A DNA stretch of 64,000 nucleotides, taken from NCBI RefSeq assembly GCF_003958645.1, contig NZ_RXLO01000005.1, positions 62,001 to 126,000 of the forward strand, in the 5' to 3' direction. A model generated the notes under the pieces. That model searched no databases. It saw nothing but the letters and a program-made list of their open reading frames with translations, and was not told the DNA's origin. This document shows positions 7,668 through 15,583 of this stretch, in pieces (the first letter of the stretch is position 1; each line of letters opens with the position of its first letter). The stretch is from Chitinophaga rhizosphaerae (GTDB lineage: Bacteria; Bacteroidota; Bacteroidia; Chitinophagales; Chitinophagaceae). A program made the position numbers and the translations under genes.

Positions 7668-9935
7668 TCAGAAAGCATAGGCGTTCTTGCCGGATGCAGC
7701 TACAGTAGCGGTCAACGCCTGTTTCATGAAATCATCCGCCCAAAAGTCTATGTCGAAGTGCTTCACCTGTTCATACAACCGCTCCATCCGCATGTTCTTT
7801 TCCTCGACAGGCAGCCGGAGCGCCTGCAGCAGGTTTTCCTTCATGGCTTTGGGGTCGTAGGGATTGGTGAGGATTACGTACGACAGCTCCACCGCGGCGC
7901 CGGCGAACTCGGAGAGGATCAGCACGCCCTTGTCGCCCGGGAGCTGCCCCTGTGCCGCCACGTATTCCTTTGCCACGAGGTTGAGCCCGTCGCGCAGCGG
8001 CGTGATCCAGGCGATATCGGCGGCACCGTAATAGACCAGGATCTCGTCGAACGGGAAGGACCTGAAAAACAAACGGATCGGCGTCCAGTTCATATTGGAA
8101 TATTTTCCATTTATCCGGCCTACCGCGCTTTCCAGTTGCAATTTGATGGCGTCGTAGATTTTCATGCCTTTGGCGGGCGGGGTGCAGATGTTGACCAGCT
8201 CCACCTTGCCGTGGAATTCGGGATGTTCTTCCAGGAACTGCTCGAATGCGAGTATTTTCTCGAGGGGGCCTTTGACGTAATCGAGCCTTTCGGCGCTGAG
8301 GATCATCTTTTTTCCGTTCAGTTGCGCTTTCATGGCGTTCACCTTCCGCAGCATTTCCCCGTCGCTGAAAGCATCCCTGATGTATTCCACGTTGATGCCG
8401 ACCGGTATGGCGCCGAGCCGCACCTCCCGTTGCGCCGTTTTGACGGCGGTAGTCATGCTGTCGATCCCCATGGTGGTGCCGTAGGTGAGGAACCGGGGCG
8501 CGCAATTCACTTTTTCGAGTGTTTCTATCGGAAACAGGCTGCGGGCCACATCCACGAAATTTTCTACGTAGCGTGGGATATGAAATCCGATAAAGTCGCA
8601 TTGCAGCAGGCTGCCGATGATCTCGCGGCGCCATGGCAGGATGTTGAACGTGTTGGCGGCGGGAAAGGCCGTATGATGGAAGAAGGCGATATGAAGATCG
8701 GGGCGCATTTGCCGGAGGAAGCCGGGTACCAGCCAGAGATTGTATTCATGAATCCAGACAACGGCGCCCTGATCGGCCTGCTCCGCCGTCTTTTCGGCGA
8801 ATTTCCGGTTGATGTTCACGAAATGTTCCCAATGGTCGTGGTTGAAATGCGCTTTGTCGATAAATGCGAAAATGGTGGGCCAGAACGCTTCTTTGGCGAA
8901 CGACTTGTAAAATATCTCCACCTCTTTTTTGGTAAGCCCGATGCGCGACGCCATCAGGTTCGGATATTTTTCCTTATCGATATAAATGTTCCGCAGTATT
9001 TCACCTTCCTTTTCCACTTCTTCCCATGCCACCCATACGCCGGCCCTGCCGTTGGCGAAAAAGCCCTGCAATGTGGGGAGAATGCCGTTGGGGCTGGCGG
9101 GAGCGACCCTTTCCTCGCGGCCGTTGATGGTCACCTTTTCGTAGGGGAACCGGTGGTATAACATCAGCAGCTGCGGACTGTCCGATTTCGCCCGGGCAAA
9201 GATTTCCTCCGCCGGGTCTTTGAGGCTCATGGGGAATTCCGGAAAATGAGCGATGGCTTCGATGATACCGCCCGCACCGGCGGCATCCGCATAGTAAATC
9301 TGCCCGATCCCTTGCGTGGCCGCCACCAGCCTGGGTTCGGAGTTGCCGACCACGACTCCCTTGAACCCGCACTGGTACATGGCAAGATCGTTTTGCGTGT
9401 CTCCCGCCACCAGTACGTCTTCCCGGGCTATGCCCAGGTGGTCTACCAGTTTGGTGAGAGAGGACCCTTTATTGACACCCAGTGGCAGCACGTCCAGGAA
9501 CTTGCCGGCGGAGTAAATGACGTCGCAGCCCAATTCCGCTACCGAATTTGTTACCGTTTCCACCAGTGCCTCTTCCGCAACGAAAAAGGAACATCTGCGT
9601 TGTTGGGGGACTTCCTGGTAAACGAGACCGGGAATATGTTTGAGGTGGTCGGCTATTTTCAACCTGCCGGGCCAATTCCTTTCGACGTCTGCCTGCAACG
9701 AAGCTACCGGGGCAAGCGTTTGCCCGTCCACGATGGTGGCGCCAACATCGCAGATGATATAATCCGGGTTGGGAATGATAGGGTCATTGAGAATAGGGAT
9801 CACCGATTCCAGCCCCCTGCCGGTTACGAAAACCAGCTTGATATCCGAGTTTTCCCTTACGAGCCTGTAAAGTTGTTGCTTGTGAATACTCTTCCCTCCG
9901 AGGAATGTTCCATCCAGATCTGTCGCTAGTAACAT
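7668..9935 (-). CDS. HAD-GT20 fusion: probable glucosylglycerol-phosphate synthase/phosphatase
   Basis: Bifunctional enzyme of 755 aa, probably making the compatible solute glucosylglycerol from ADP-glucose and glycerol-3-phosphate, then removing the phosphate. Residues 1-245 are a HAD-IIB phosphatase with DLDGT (Asp6, Asp8) and GDTQND. From about residue 254 a GT20 synthase follows. Its motifs (LYHRFPYEKV, SPNGILPTL, EAFWP, FNILPWR, CGFHIPRYVENF-like, ITPLRDGLNLVAKE) resemble cyanobacterial GgpS more than OtsA. The domain order, phosphatase first, matches fused GgpPS proteins and is opposite to OtsA-OtsB fusions. Many pipelines would call it trehalose-6-phosphate synthase. It is 49 bp downstream of a universal stress gene and upstream of nhaA. 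Confidence 0.8.
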   Translation of the reverse strand: MLLATDLDGTFLGGKSIHKQQLYRLVRENSDIKLVFVTGRGLESVIPILNDPIIPNPDYIICDVGATIVDGQTLAPVASLQADVERNWPGRLKIADHLKHIPGLVYQEVPQQRRCSFFVAEEALVETVTNSVAELGCDVIYSAGKFLDVLPLGVNKGSSLTKLVDHLGIAREDVLVAGDTQNDLAMYQCGFKGVVVGNSEPRLVAATQGIGQIYYADAAGAGGIIEAIAHFPEFPMSLKDPAEEIFARAKSDSPQLLMLYHRFPYEKVTINGREERVAPASPNGILPTLQGFFANGRAGVWVAWEEVEKEGEILRNIYIDKEKYPNLMASRIGLTKKEVEIFYKSFAKEAFWPTIFAFIDKAHFNHDHWEHFVNINRKFAEKTAEQADQGAVVWIHEYNLWLVPGFLRQMRPDLHIAFFHHTAFPAANTFNILPWRREIIGSLLQCDFIGFHIPRYVENFVDVARSLFPIETLEKVNCAPRFLTYGTTMGIDSMTTAVKTAQREVRLGAIPVGINVEYIRDAFSDGEMLRKVNAMKAQLNGKKMILSAERLDYVKGPLEKILAFEQFLEEHPEFHGKVELVNICTPPAKGMKIYDAIKLQLESAVGRINGKYSNMNWTPIRLFFRSFPFDEILVYYGAADIAWITPLRDGLNLVAKEYVAAQGQLPGDKGVLILSEFAGAAVELSYVILTNPYDPKAMKENLLQALRLPVEEKNMRMERLYEQVKHFDIDFWADDFMKQALTATVAASGKNAYAF

Positions 9936-9984
9936 GAAAATCAGATTATGTTATATTTATTAAAATTTTTCTTCCTGGAAACGC

Positions 9985-10818
9985 TTAGCTCATTGTCAGT
10001 ACCGCGGTTTTTGAAAAGGACGGCAATTGGTCTGAAATATGGCTGTTGATCCATTTATTGATCTTCGTTTCCTTCGACGTGTTTACGATCAGCAGGTCGG
10101 CTTCGGTTTTGATACAGTAGTTCATCAGCGCCTTTGCCTTATTTTTTCCATATAGCACGTCATAGTTAACAGGGTTGGCCGATTGGCATTTGAGGGCCTT
10201 GAAAGTATTGACCAGCGTATGCTTGGTAAAATCCTGGTGTGCCTCGTCTTGCGGGAACATGATGAGCGTTACCTGGAATGGCGTTATGGATTGAATGGAA
10301 TCCAGCACGGTGATTTTGCTGCCCGGAAAATGGTCGCCCATGGGCAGGATGATTTTTCTCAGCGGCCGGTGGGCGGCCCCTGGTTTCACCGTGAGCACCG
10401 GGATGCCGGAAGCCTTGACGAGCCGGTTTGGCCTAACAGTGCTGAAGCGGGCCAGCAGCGGGTATCTCGAACGCTTTCCGATTACGATGATATCCGCATC
10501 GAGGTCTTTGGACTTCTTCGCGATGGCCGCTTCCACATGATTATTGAAGACGATATGGGAATACACACGGGCATATGGCCGCCGGTTCTGGATATCGTAT
10601 TCCAATTGTTGTAATTTAATCGCCGAAATCACATCTGCGGATGTTTTTCCTTCCGCATTGCCGTGCATCAGGAAATGAAGCGGATGAACGAGCCTTATGT
10701 GCAATAAATGGATCGTGCAGCCGTCTAACGGGAGGATGCTCAGCGCTTTCGCAACGGCAATGTCCGTATTTGCTGAGAAGTCTACGGGGATCACGATGGT
10801 TTTGAAGCTGTTGGGCAT
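9985..10818 (-). CDS. Tandem universal stress protein
   Basis: Cytoplasmic UspA-fold protein of 277 aa with two Usp domains, about residues 1-145 and 150-277. The first begins KTIVIPVDFS and contains ADIIVIGKRSR followed by the C-terminal strand GIPVLTVKP, which is a divergent nucleotide-binding loop. The second contains ADLLIVNTSKET and AVLTMS. It is the first gene of the minus-strand stress arm and is divergent from a two-component system across a 135-bp gap. The usual role is stress signalling by ATP or AMP binding; the exact ligand is not shown here. Confidence 0.88.
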   Translation of the reverse strand: MPNSFKTIVIPVDFSANTDIAVAKALSILPLDGCTIHLLHIRLVHPLHFLMHGNAEGKTSADVISAIKLQQLEYDIQNRRPYARVYSHIVFNNHVEAAIAKKSKDLDADIIVIGKRSRYPLLARFSTVRPNRLVKASGIPVLTVKPGAAHRPLRKIILPMGDHFPGSKITVLDSIQSITPFQVTLIMFPQDEAHQDFTKHTLVNTFKALKCQSANPVNYDVLYGKNKAKALMNYCIKTEADLLIVNTSKETKINKWINSHISDQLPSFSKTAVLTMS

Positions 10819-10900
10819 ACTTCAAATATCCTATTCACTTTAAAGAGTAGGCCCAAATACGGATTAGAAAATTATTAGAATTGGTAATCCGGCGGAGGAA

Positions 10901-10917
10901 TATGTCCGCGGAACATA
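10901..10917. promoter_or_regulatory. Inverted repeat in usp / two-component divergent gap
   Basis: TATGT (10901-10905) and ACATA (10913-10917) flank the GC core CCGCGGA. It sits midway between the two divergent starts and is a plausible operator for the response regulator encoded to its right, controlling both arms. This is inference from symmetry and position. Confidence 0.4.
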
Positions 10918-10953
10918 TAATATTGCATTGGTTTGGGCCAATATCCTTTGAAT

Positions 10954-11643
10954 ATGGAGCACGCGAAAATTTTATTGGTGGACGATGAACCGCGTATAGC
11001 GGACACGCTGTCGTTCGGTCTTGAGGAGAACAGGTACGCAGTATCGGTGGCGTATGACGGAATTGTGGGATACACCATGTTTCTGAAGGAAAAATACGAT
11101 TTGCTGGTGCTCGACATCAACCTGCCCGGCCTGAACGGCTATGAATTATGCAAACGGATCCGCGCCGTCAATACCAATATTCCGATCATATTGCTGACGG
11201 CATTGCGCACGCTGGACGACAAGATCGAGGGGTATGACGCCGGGGCAGACGATTATGTGCTGAAGCCCTTCGAATTCCAGGAGTTGCTGATGAAAATAAA
11301 GGTCCTGCTGCGCCGCAGCGCGGATCCCAGCCATCATGCGGGGAGCATGTTGCGCGCGGGAGACCTGTCGATGAACACCTACACCCGTGAGGTGAAACGT
11401 GGAGATGTCGTTGTGAGCCTCACTTCGAAGGAGGCTCAGTTGCTCGAATACCTCCTCCGTAACAAGAACCAGGTAGTGTCGCGGGCCGATATCGCGACCA
11501 ACGTCTGGAACATCGATTTCGATACCAATACCAATATCATCGATGTTTACATAAATTACGTCCGCAACAAGGTCGACAAGCCTTTTCCCCAGAAGCTGAT
11601 CCATACGCAGGTTGGGCTGGGGTATATACTAAAAGACATATGA
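10954..11643 (+). CDS. OmpR/PhoB-family response regulator of the stress island
   Basis: DNA-binding response regulator, 229 aa from the ATG at 10954 (an in-frame TTG at 10933 is less likely). The receiver domain has Asp10/Asp11, phospho-acceptor Asp54 in VLDINLPG, Thr82 region LLTALRT and Lys104 in VLKPF. The winged-helix output domain spans about residues 130-228 and ends QVGLGYILKDI. Its stop overlaps the start of the kinase gene in ATGA, giving tight coupling. It begins the plus arm of the osmotic island, so it is the best candidate regulator for both arms. Confidence 0.95.
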   Translation: MEHAKILLVDDEPRIADTLSFGLEENRYAVSVAYDGIVGYTMFLKEKYDLLVLDINLPGLNGYELCKRIRAVNTNIPIILLTALRTLDDKIEGYDAGADDYVLKPFEFQELLMKIKVLLRRSADPSHHAGSMLRAGDLSMNTYTREVKRGDVVVSLTSKEAQLLEYLLRNKNQVVSRADIATNVWNIDFDTNTNIIDVYINYVRNKVDKPFPQKLIHTQVGLGYILKDI

Positions 11644-13028
11644 TTATGCCCGTCCGGTTACGCATTACATTGCTTTTTACCTTATTGGTATTCGTCATAC
11701 TGGGTGTCGTTTGTTCGTCCATTTATTACTTTTCGGCCGTTTCCAGGCTGCATACGATCAAAACACGGCTGGCCAACCGCGCTATTACGTCCGCCCGCCT
11801 GCTGATGCACGGCGGATTGCAGGATCAGACGCTGCTGCGGCAGGTGGATTCGCTTACAACACTGGCGCTCAGGTATAAATCGGTGCAGGCGTACGATAAT
11901 GGCAACCGCCTGGTATATTTTTACAGCGACGTTTCGGGCGACAGTCTCCATGTTCCCCGCGCGGCGCTCCAGGCCGCCAGGACGAAAGGGCAATTTTATT
12001 TCACGAGCGGCAGAAAGGAAGCCGTCGCATGTTTTATAGCGAATGATGTGGAAGGCGTCACCGTGGTTTGCGCCGGTGAAGACCTGGAAGGCAACCAAAC
12101 CCTGGAACAGCTGGCTAACATATTGATGATCAGTTTTATATTGGGCACCTTGCTTTCGTTTGCAGGCGGCCTGCTGTTCTCCCGGGGGCTGTTGAAGCCG
12201 GTCCGCAATATCACCAGCGAAGTGCAGGAGATTTCTGCTTACAACCTGGAAAGGCGTATTCATAAAAGCTCCAACAACGATGAGTGGTCGCAGCTTACGG
12301 GAACGCTCAACGAGCTGCTCGACCGGTTGAAGGAAAGCTTCGACATGCAGCGAAGGTTCATTTCAAACGCATCCCATGAGCTATCCACCCCGTTGACGCT
12401 GATTTCGAGCCAGCTGGAAATTTCACTCCAGCGGCAACGGACAGAGGAAGAGTACCGCCAGGCAATGGCCCGCGTGCTCAAAGACGTCAGGCATATGAAC
12501 AACCTGGTCCAGACCCTGCTGAAATTCGCCACCGCTTCCGGCAATGCAGGCGGGCTGGAGATCGAGATGGTCAGGATCGATGAAGTGCTGATGCGCATTC
12601 CGGGGGAAATCCAGTCGAGAGACAGTGAGCATACCGCATCCCTCAGGTTTCTTTCCCTGCCGGAGGAGGAAGGCCCGCTGCTGGTCTTCGGCAACGAAGA
12701 ACTGTTGTTCTCCGCCATCCTGAACATTGCCGCGAATGCCTGCAAGTATTCGCCGGACCACCACGCCGAAATTTACCTGGAAGTGGAAGGGAGCCATATC
12801 GTTATCCGGGTGGCTGATGCGGGGATCGGGATGGAGAAAAATGAGCTGGAGCACATCATGCAACCGTTTTACCGGATCCGGCAATCGGGCAACGTCAATG
12901 GCTTCGGGCTGGGGCTGGCCCTGGCGGACAGGATCATTAAACTCCATAAAGGCACCCTGCGGGTCGATTCGGAGCCTGGCGCCGGGACTACGGTGACGAT
13001 CCTGCTTCCCGCCCGTCCAATTATCTAA
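11640..13028 (+). CDS. Sensor histidine kinase of the stress island
   Basis: Membrane histidine kinase of 462 aa. TM1 (about residues 8-30), an extracytoplasmic sensor of roughly 130 residues, TM2 (about 158-180) and HAMP lead to the H-box SNASHELSTPL with His246. The ATPase region has N-box NIAANACKYS, G1 VADAGIGM and G2 GFGLGLALADR. The start overlaps the regulator stop (ATGA). Note ELSTPL rather than the commoner ELRTPL. It probably senses an envelope or osmotic cue and controls the neighbouring mscS, GT81, usp and ggpPS genes; that is inferred from position only. Confidence 0.94.
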   Translation: MIMPVRLRITLLFTLLVFVILGVVCSSIYYFSAVSRLHTIKTRLANRAITSARLLMHGGLQDQTLLRQVDSLTTLALRYKSVQAYDNGNRLVYFYSDVSGDSLHVPRAALQAARTKGQFYFTSGRKEAVACFIANDVEGVTVVCAGEDLEGNQTLEQLANILMISFILGTLLSFAGGLLFSRGLLKPVRNITSEVQEISAYNLERRIHKSSNNDEWSQLTGTLNELLDRLKESFDMQRRFISNASHELSTPLTLISSQLEISLQRQRTEEEYRQAMARVLKDVRHMNNLVQTLLKFATASGNAGGLEIEMVRIDEVLMRIPGEIQSRDSEHTASLRFLSLPEEEGPLLVFGNEELLFSAILNIAANACKYSPDHHAEIYLEVEGSHIVIRVADAGIGMEKNELEHIMQPFYRIRQSGNVNGFGLGLALADRIIKLHKGTLRVDSEPGAGTTVTILLPARPII

Positions 13029-13101
13029 TCTTTTTCTAATCCCGTCTTCCCCGCCTTCTTCCCGGCCTTGGATATATTTGCGTGAATCAACAGACGCGCA
13101 A

Positions 13102-14172
13102 ATGAATACATTCTGGCAATCAAGCTTTTGGGGGAATACTGTTTTGGATTGGGCGATTGCCCTCGGTATTATCGTTGTATGCGCCACGTCGGCGAGGATT
13201 ATCCAGAAATATGCACTGAAACGGATGCAGCGGTTCGCCGACCGTACGGAATCGGGACTCGACGATTTCCTGGTGCGCCTCGTGCAGAAAAGCGTAATGC
13301 CGATCGCATACGCGCTCGCCGTGTACGGGGGGATCCGTCATTTGCAACTGCCCGGCCGGTTCTCCAGGGTATTGGACGTGGCCATACTCGTGCTCGTCGT
13401 TTTCTATGCAGTTACGGTGATAAGCGGAGCTTTCAGCTATTTTTTCATGCAATACGCTTCCCGGGGCGAGCATGCCGGCCAGCAGGAAAAACAGGCGAAG
13501 GGGATTCTCCTTCTTATCAAAATCGTGCTTTGGATAGTCGGTCTGATTTTCCTGGTCGACAATCTCGGTTATGACATCACGACGATCGTAACCGGCCTCG
13601 GCATTGGCGGTATCGCGATCGCGCTCGCCGCGCAAACGATCCTGGGCGATCTGTTCAGTTACCTGGTCATATTTTTCGACAAGCCGTTCGAAACCGGCGA
13701 TTTTATCGTAGTCGGCGATAAATCGGGCGTCGTGGAGAACGTCGGCATAAAAACGACCCGGTTGCGCACCCTTAGCGGCGAGCAACTGGTGGTCGCCAAT
13801 ACGGACCTGACCAATTCCAGGGTGCAGAACTTCAAGCGCATGGAAAAAAGGCGGGTCGTGTTTTCGTTGGGCGTTATATATGAAACGGGGGCTAAACGGA
13901 TGCGGAAAATACCCCAAATGCTGGAAGCGATCATTTCCGGCCGTGATGGTGTGCAGTTCGACCGCGCGCACTTTGCGGGTTTTGGCGATTTCAGCCTCAA
14001 TTTCGAAGTGGTGTTTTATATCCTTAGCGGAGACTACACCCAGTATATGGACTGCCAGCAGGATATTTACTTCGATATCCTGGAAAAATTTGAAGAAGAA
14101 GGGCTGGAGTTCGCTTATCCCACGCAGAAGCTGTTTATGGCCGCGACACCGGCAAATGAAAAGACGGCCTGA
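13102..14172 (+). CDS. MscS-family mechanosensitive ion channel
   Basis: Small-conductance mechanosensitive channel of 356 aa, inner membrane. Three or four hydrophobic segments lead to the pore helix, GLGIGGIAIALAAQTILGD, followed by the beta-domain sequence FFDKPFETGDFIVVGDKSG and NVGIKTTRLRT, both diagnostic of MscS. The C-terminal alpha/beta part ends around residue 350. The ATG at 13102 replaces an upstream TTG that would add eight residues without membrane character. It lies 73 bp after the kinase gene and 24 bp before the GT81 gene, consistent with one operon giving both emergency solute release and solute synthesis. Confidence 0.93.
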   Translation: MNTFWQSSFWGNTVLDWAIALGIIVVCATSARIIQKYALKRMQRFADRTESGLDDFLVRLVQKSVMPIAYALAVYGGIRHLQLPGRFSRVLDVAILVLVVFYAVTVISGAFSYFFMQYASRGEHAGQQEKQAKGILLLIKIVLWIVGLIFLVDNLGYDITTIVTGLGIGGIAIALAAQTILGDLFSYLVIFFDKPFETGDFIVVGDKSGVVENVGIKTTRLRTLSGEQLVVANTDLTNSRVQNFKRMEKRRVVFSLGVIYETGAKRMRKIPQMLEAIISGRDGVQFDRAHFAGFGDFSLNFEVVFYILSGDYTQYMDCQQDIYFDILEKFEEEGLEFAYPTQKLFMAATPANEKTA

Positions 14173-14196
14173 GTTGCCAGACACTAATATGAAATT

Positions 14197-15570
14197 ATGA
14201 TAACAGTAATAATACCGGCCCTGAACGAGGAAGAAACTATCGGCCAGGTGGTCAGGCTGGCCTGGCAGTCTGGCCGGGTTTCCGAAGTGATCGTGGTCGA
14301 TGATATGTCGATGGACGCTACCATAGCCGAGGCGCGCGCTGCCGGGGCTACGATCGTCACCAGCACCAAGCTCGGGAAAGGGACCTCGATGGCAGACGGC
14401 GTCATGGTCGCGAAAAACGATATCATCGCTTTTCTGGATGCCGATATCGTTACCTACCCGGATAATGTGGTCGATTTGTTGACGGAAGCGATCATCAATG
14501 ATGAAGCGGACTTCGTCAAATCCTTTTTCGACCGACAGGCTGGCCGGGTTACGGAGCTGGTGGCCAAACCGCTGCTGTCTATCCTGTATCCTTCCTTCCC
14601 GGTTTTCAGGCAGCCGTTAAGCGGAATGATCGCCGGAAAGCGGTCGTTTTTCGACCGGTGCGTTTTTGAAGAAGGGTATGGGGTCGATATTGCTATCCTG
14701 ATAGATATGTACAACCTGGGCGCGAGGATCAGGGAAGTATGCATCGGCAAGATCGAAAACAGGATGCGCCCGCTGGAGCAACTGGGGAAAATGAGCCGGG
14801 AAGTTGCCGGAACGATCATCCGGAAATCGAGAGCCGGCGATCTCCAGAATCTCGAAACGTACGAAGACATCCAGGTTATTCGCGGGCAAATGGAATTTGC
14901 CATCCGGGAAAGCCTGATGTCGTTGAAAAAGATCGCGGTCTTTGAACTGGATTATGCCGCTGCCGGCGGAGATTTCATCACCCTGGCGGGGGAGCGGTTC
15001 GGGTTCGGGGAAGAATTGCGGCAGGTGACCGGAAGCAACGGTTCCGCCTTCGTGCGTATTAAACAGATCGCCCGGTTGCTGAATGGCCGGAGCTTCGGCG
15101 AGATGATCGGTATTGCCGACGAAATGGAGCTGCCGGCGCATCTGCCGGAATTGTTGGGCGCGATGAAGGAGCTGGGTTATATCACCGGTATCATCAGCGA
15201 TGGCTTCAGCTGTATCAGCAATCACTTCAAGAATAAGTTCGGATTTGATTTCAGTATAGCGAATGAACTGGAATTTTCGCGCAGCGTTGCAACGGGAGAA
15301 GTGAGGATTCCTTCGTTTTTCCTGCCGGGCGATGGAAGTATTTGCAGGCATGACTACTGTAAAACGAATGCGCTCGCCAGCATCTGCAGGCAGTATGAAG
15401 TGGATATCAGGAATACCGTCTTCATCGGCGGAAAAGATAGCGACGCCTGTCCGCTGGAGCATGCCGGGATCGGCATTGCATTCTGTTCCGGGCTGGCCAA
15501 ACCCGAATCGGCGGCGGGATACATCATCAAGGCAAGGGATTATCAAATGCTGGTGCCGGTAATCAACTAG
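14197..15570 (+). CDS. Glucosyl-3-phosphoglycerate synthase-like GT81 fused to HAD domain
   Basis: Two-domain protein of 457 aa, probably in glucosylglycerate (or mannosylglycerate) synthesis. Residues 1-240 are GT-A: IPALNEEETIG, VVDD at 33-36, GKGTSM, metal site DAD at 81-83, GRVTELVAKPLL and RQPLSGMIAGKR, the last two being hallmarks of GpgS-type GT81 enzymes. Residues 245-457 are a SerB-like HAD domain with ISDGFS (motif II Ser334), ANELEF, and HAGIGIAF. Its motif I reads VFELDYAA: the nucleophilic Asp is replaced by Glu250, and the GDGxND motif reads GGKDSD. The HAD half may therefore be inactive or altered. Last gene of the plus arm. Confidence 0.8.
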   Translation: MITVIIPALNEEETIGQVVRLAWQSGRVSEVIVVDDMSMDATIAEARAAGATIVTSTKLGKGTSMADGVMVAKNDIIAFLDADIVTYPDNVVDLLTEAIINDEADFVKSFFDRQAGRVTELVAKPLLSILYPSFPVFRQPLSGMIAGKRSFFDRCVFEEGYGVDIAILIDMYNLGARIREVCIGKIENRMRPLEQLGKMSREVAGTIIRKSRAGDLQNLETYEDIQVIRGQMEFAIRESLMSLKKIAVFELDYAAAGGDFITLAGERFGFGEELRQVTGSNGSAFVRIKQIARLLNGRSFGEMIGIADEMELPAHLPELLGAMKELGYITGIISDGFSCISNHFKNKFGFDFSIANELEFSRSVATGEVRIPSFFLPGDGSICRHDYCKTNALASICRQYEVDIRNTVFIGGKDSDACPLEHAGIGIAFCSGLAKPESAAGYIIKARDYQMLVPVIN

Positions 15571-15583
15571 CAGCTATTGTCTT

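Noticed and set aside
7659..9161. 500-codon plus-strand frame over the HAD-GT20 gene
   Set aside because: Antisense shadow; the sense product has intact HAD and GT20 motifs throughout.
7668..9935. Trehalose-6-phosphate synthase/phosphatase (OtsAB fusion)
   Set aside because: Domain order and GT20 motifs point to GgpS/GgpPS; kept only as the alternative.
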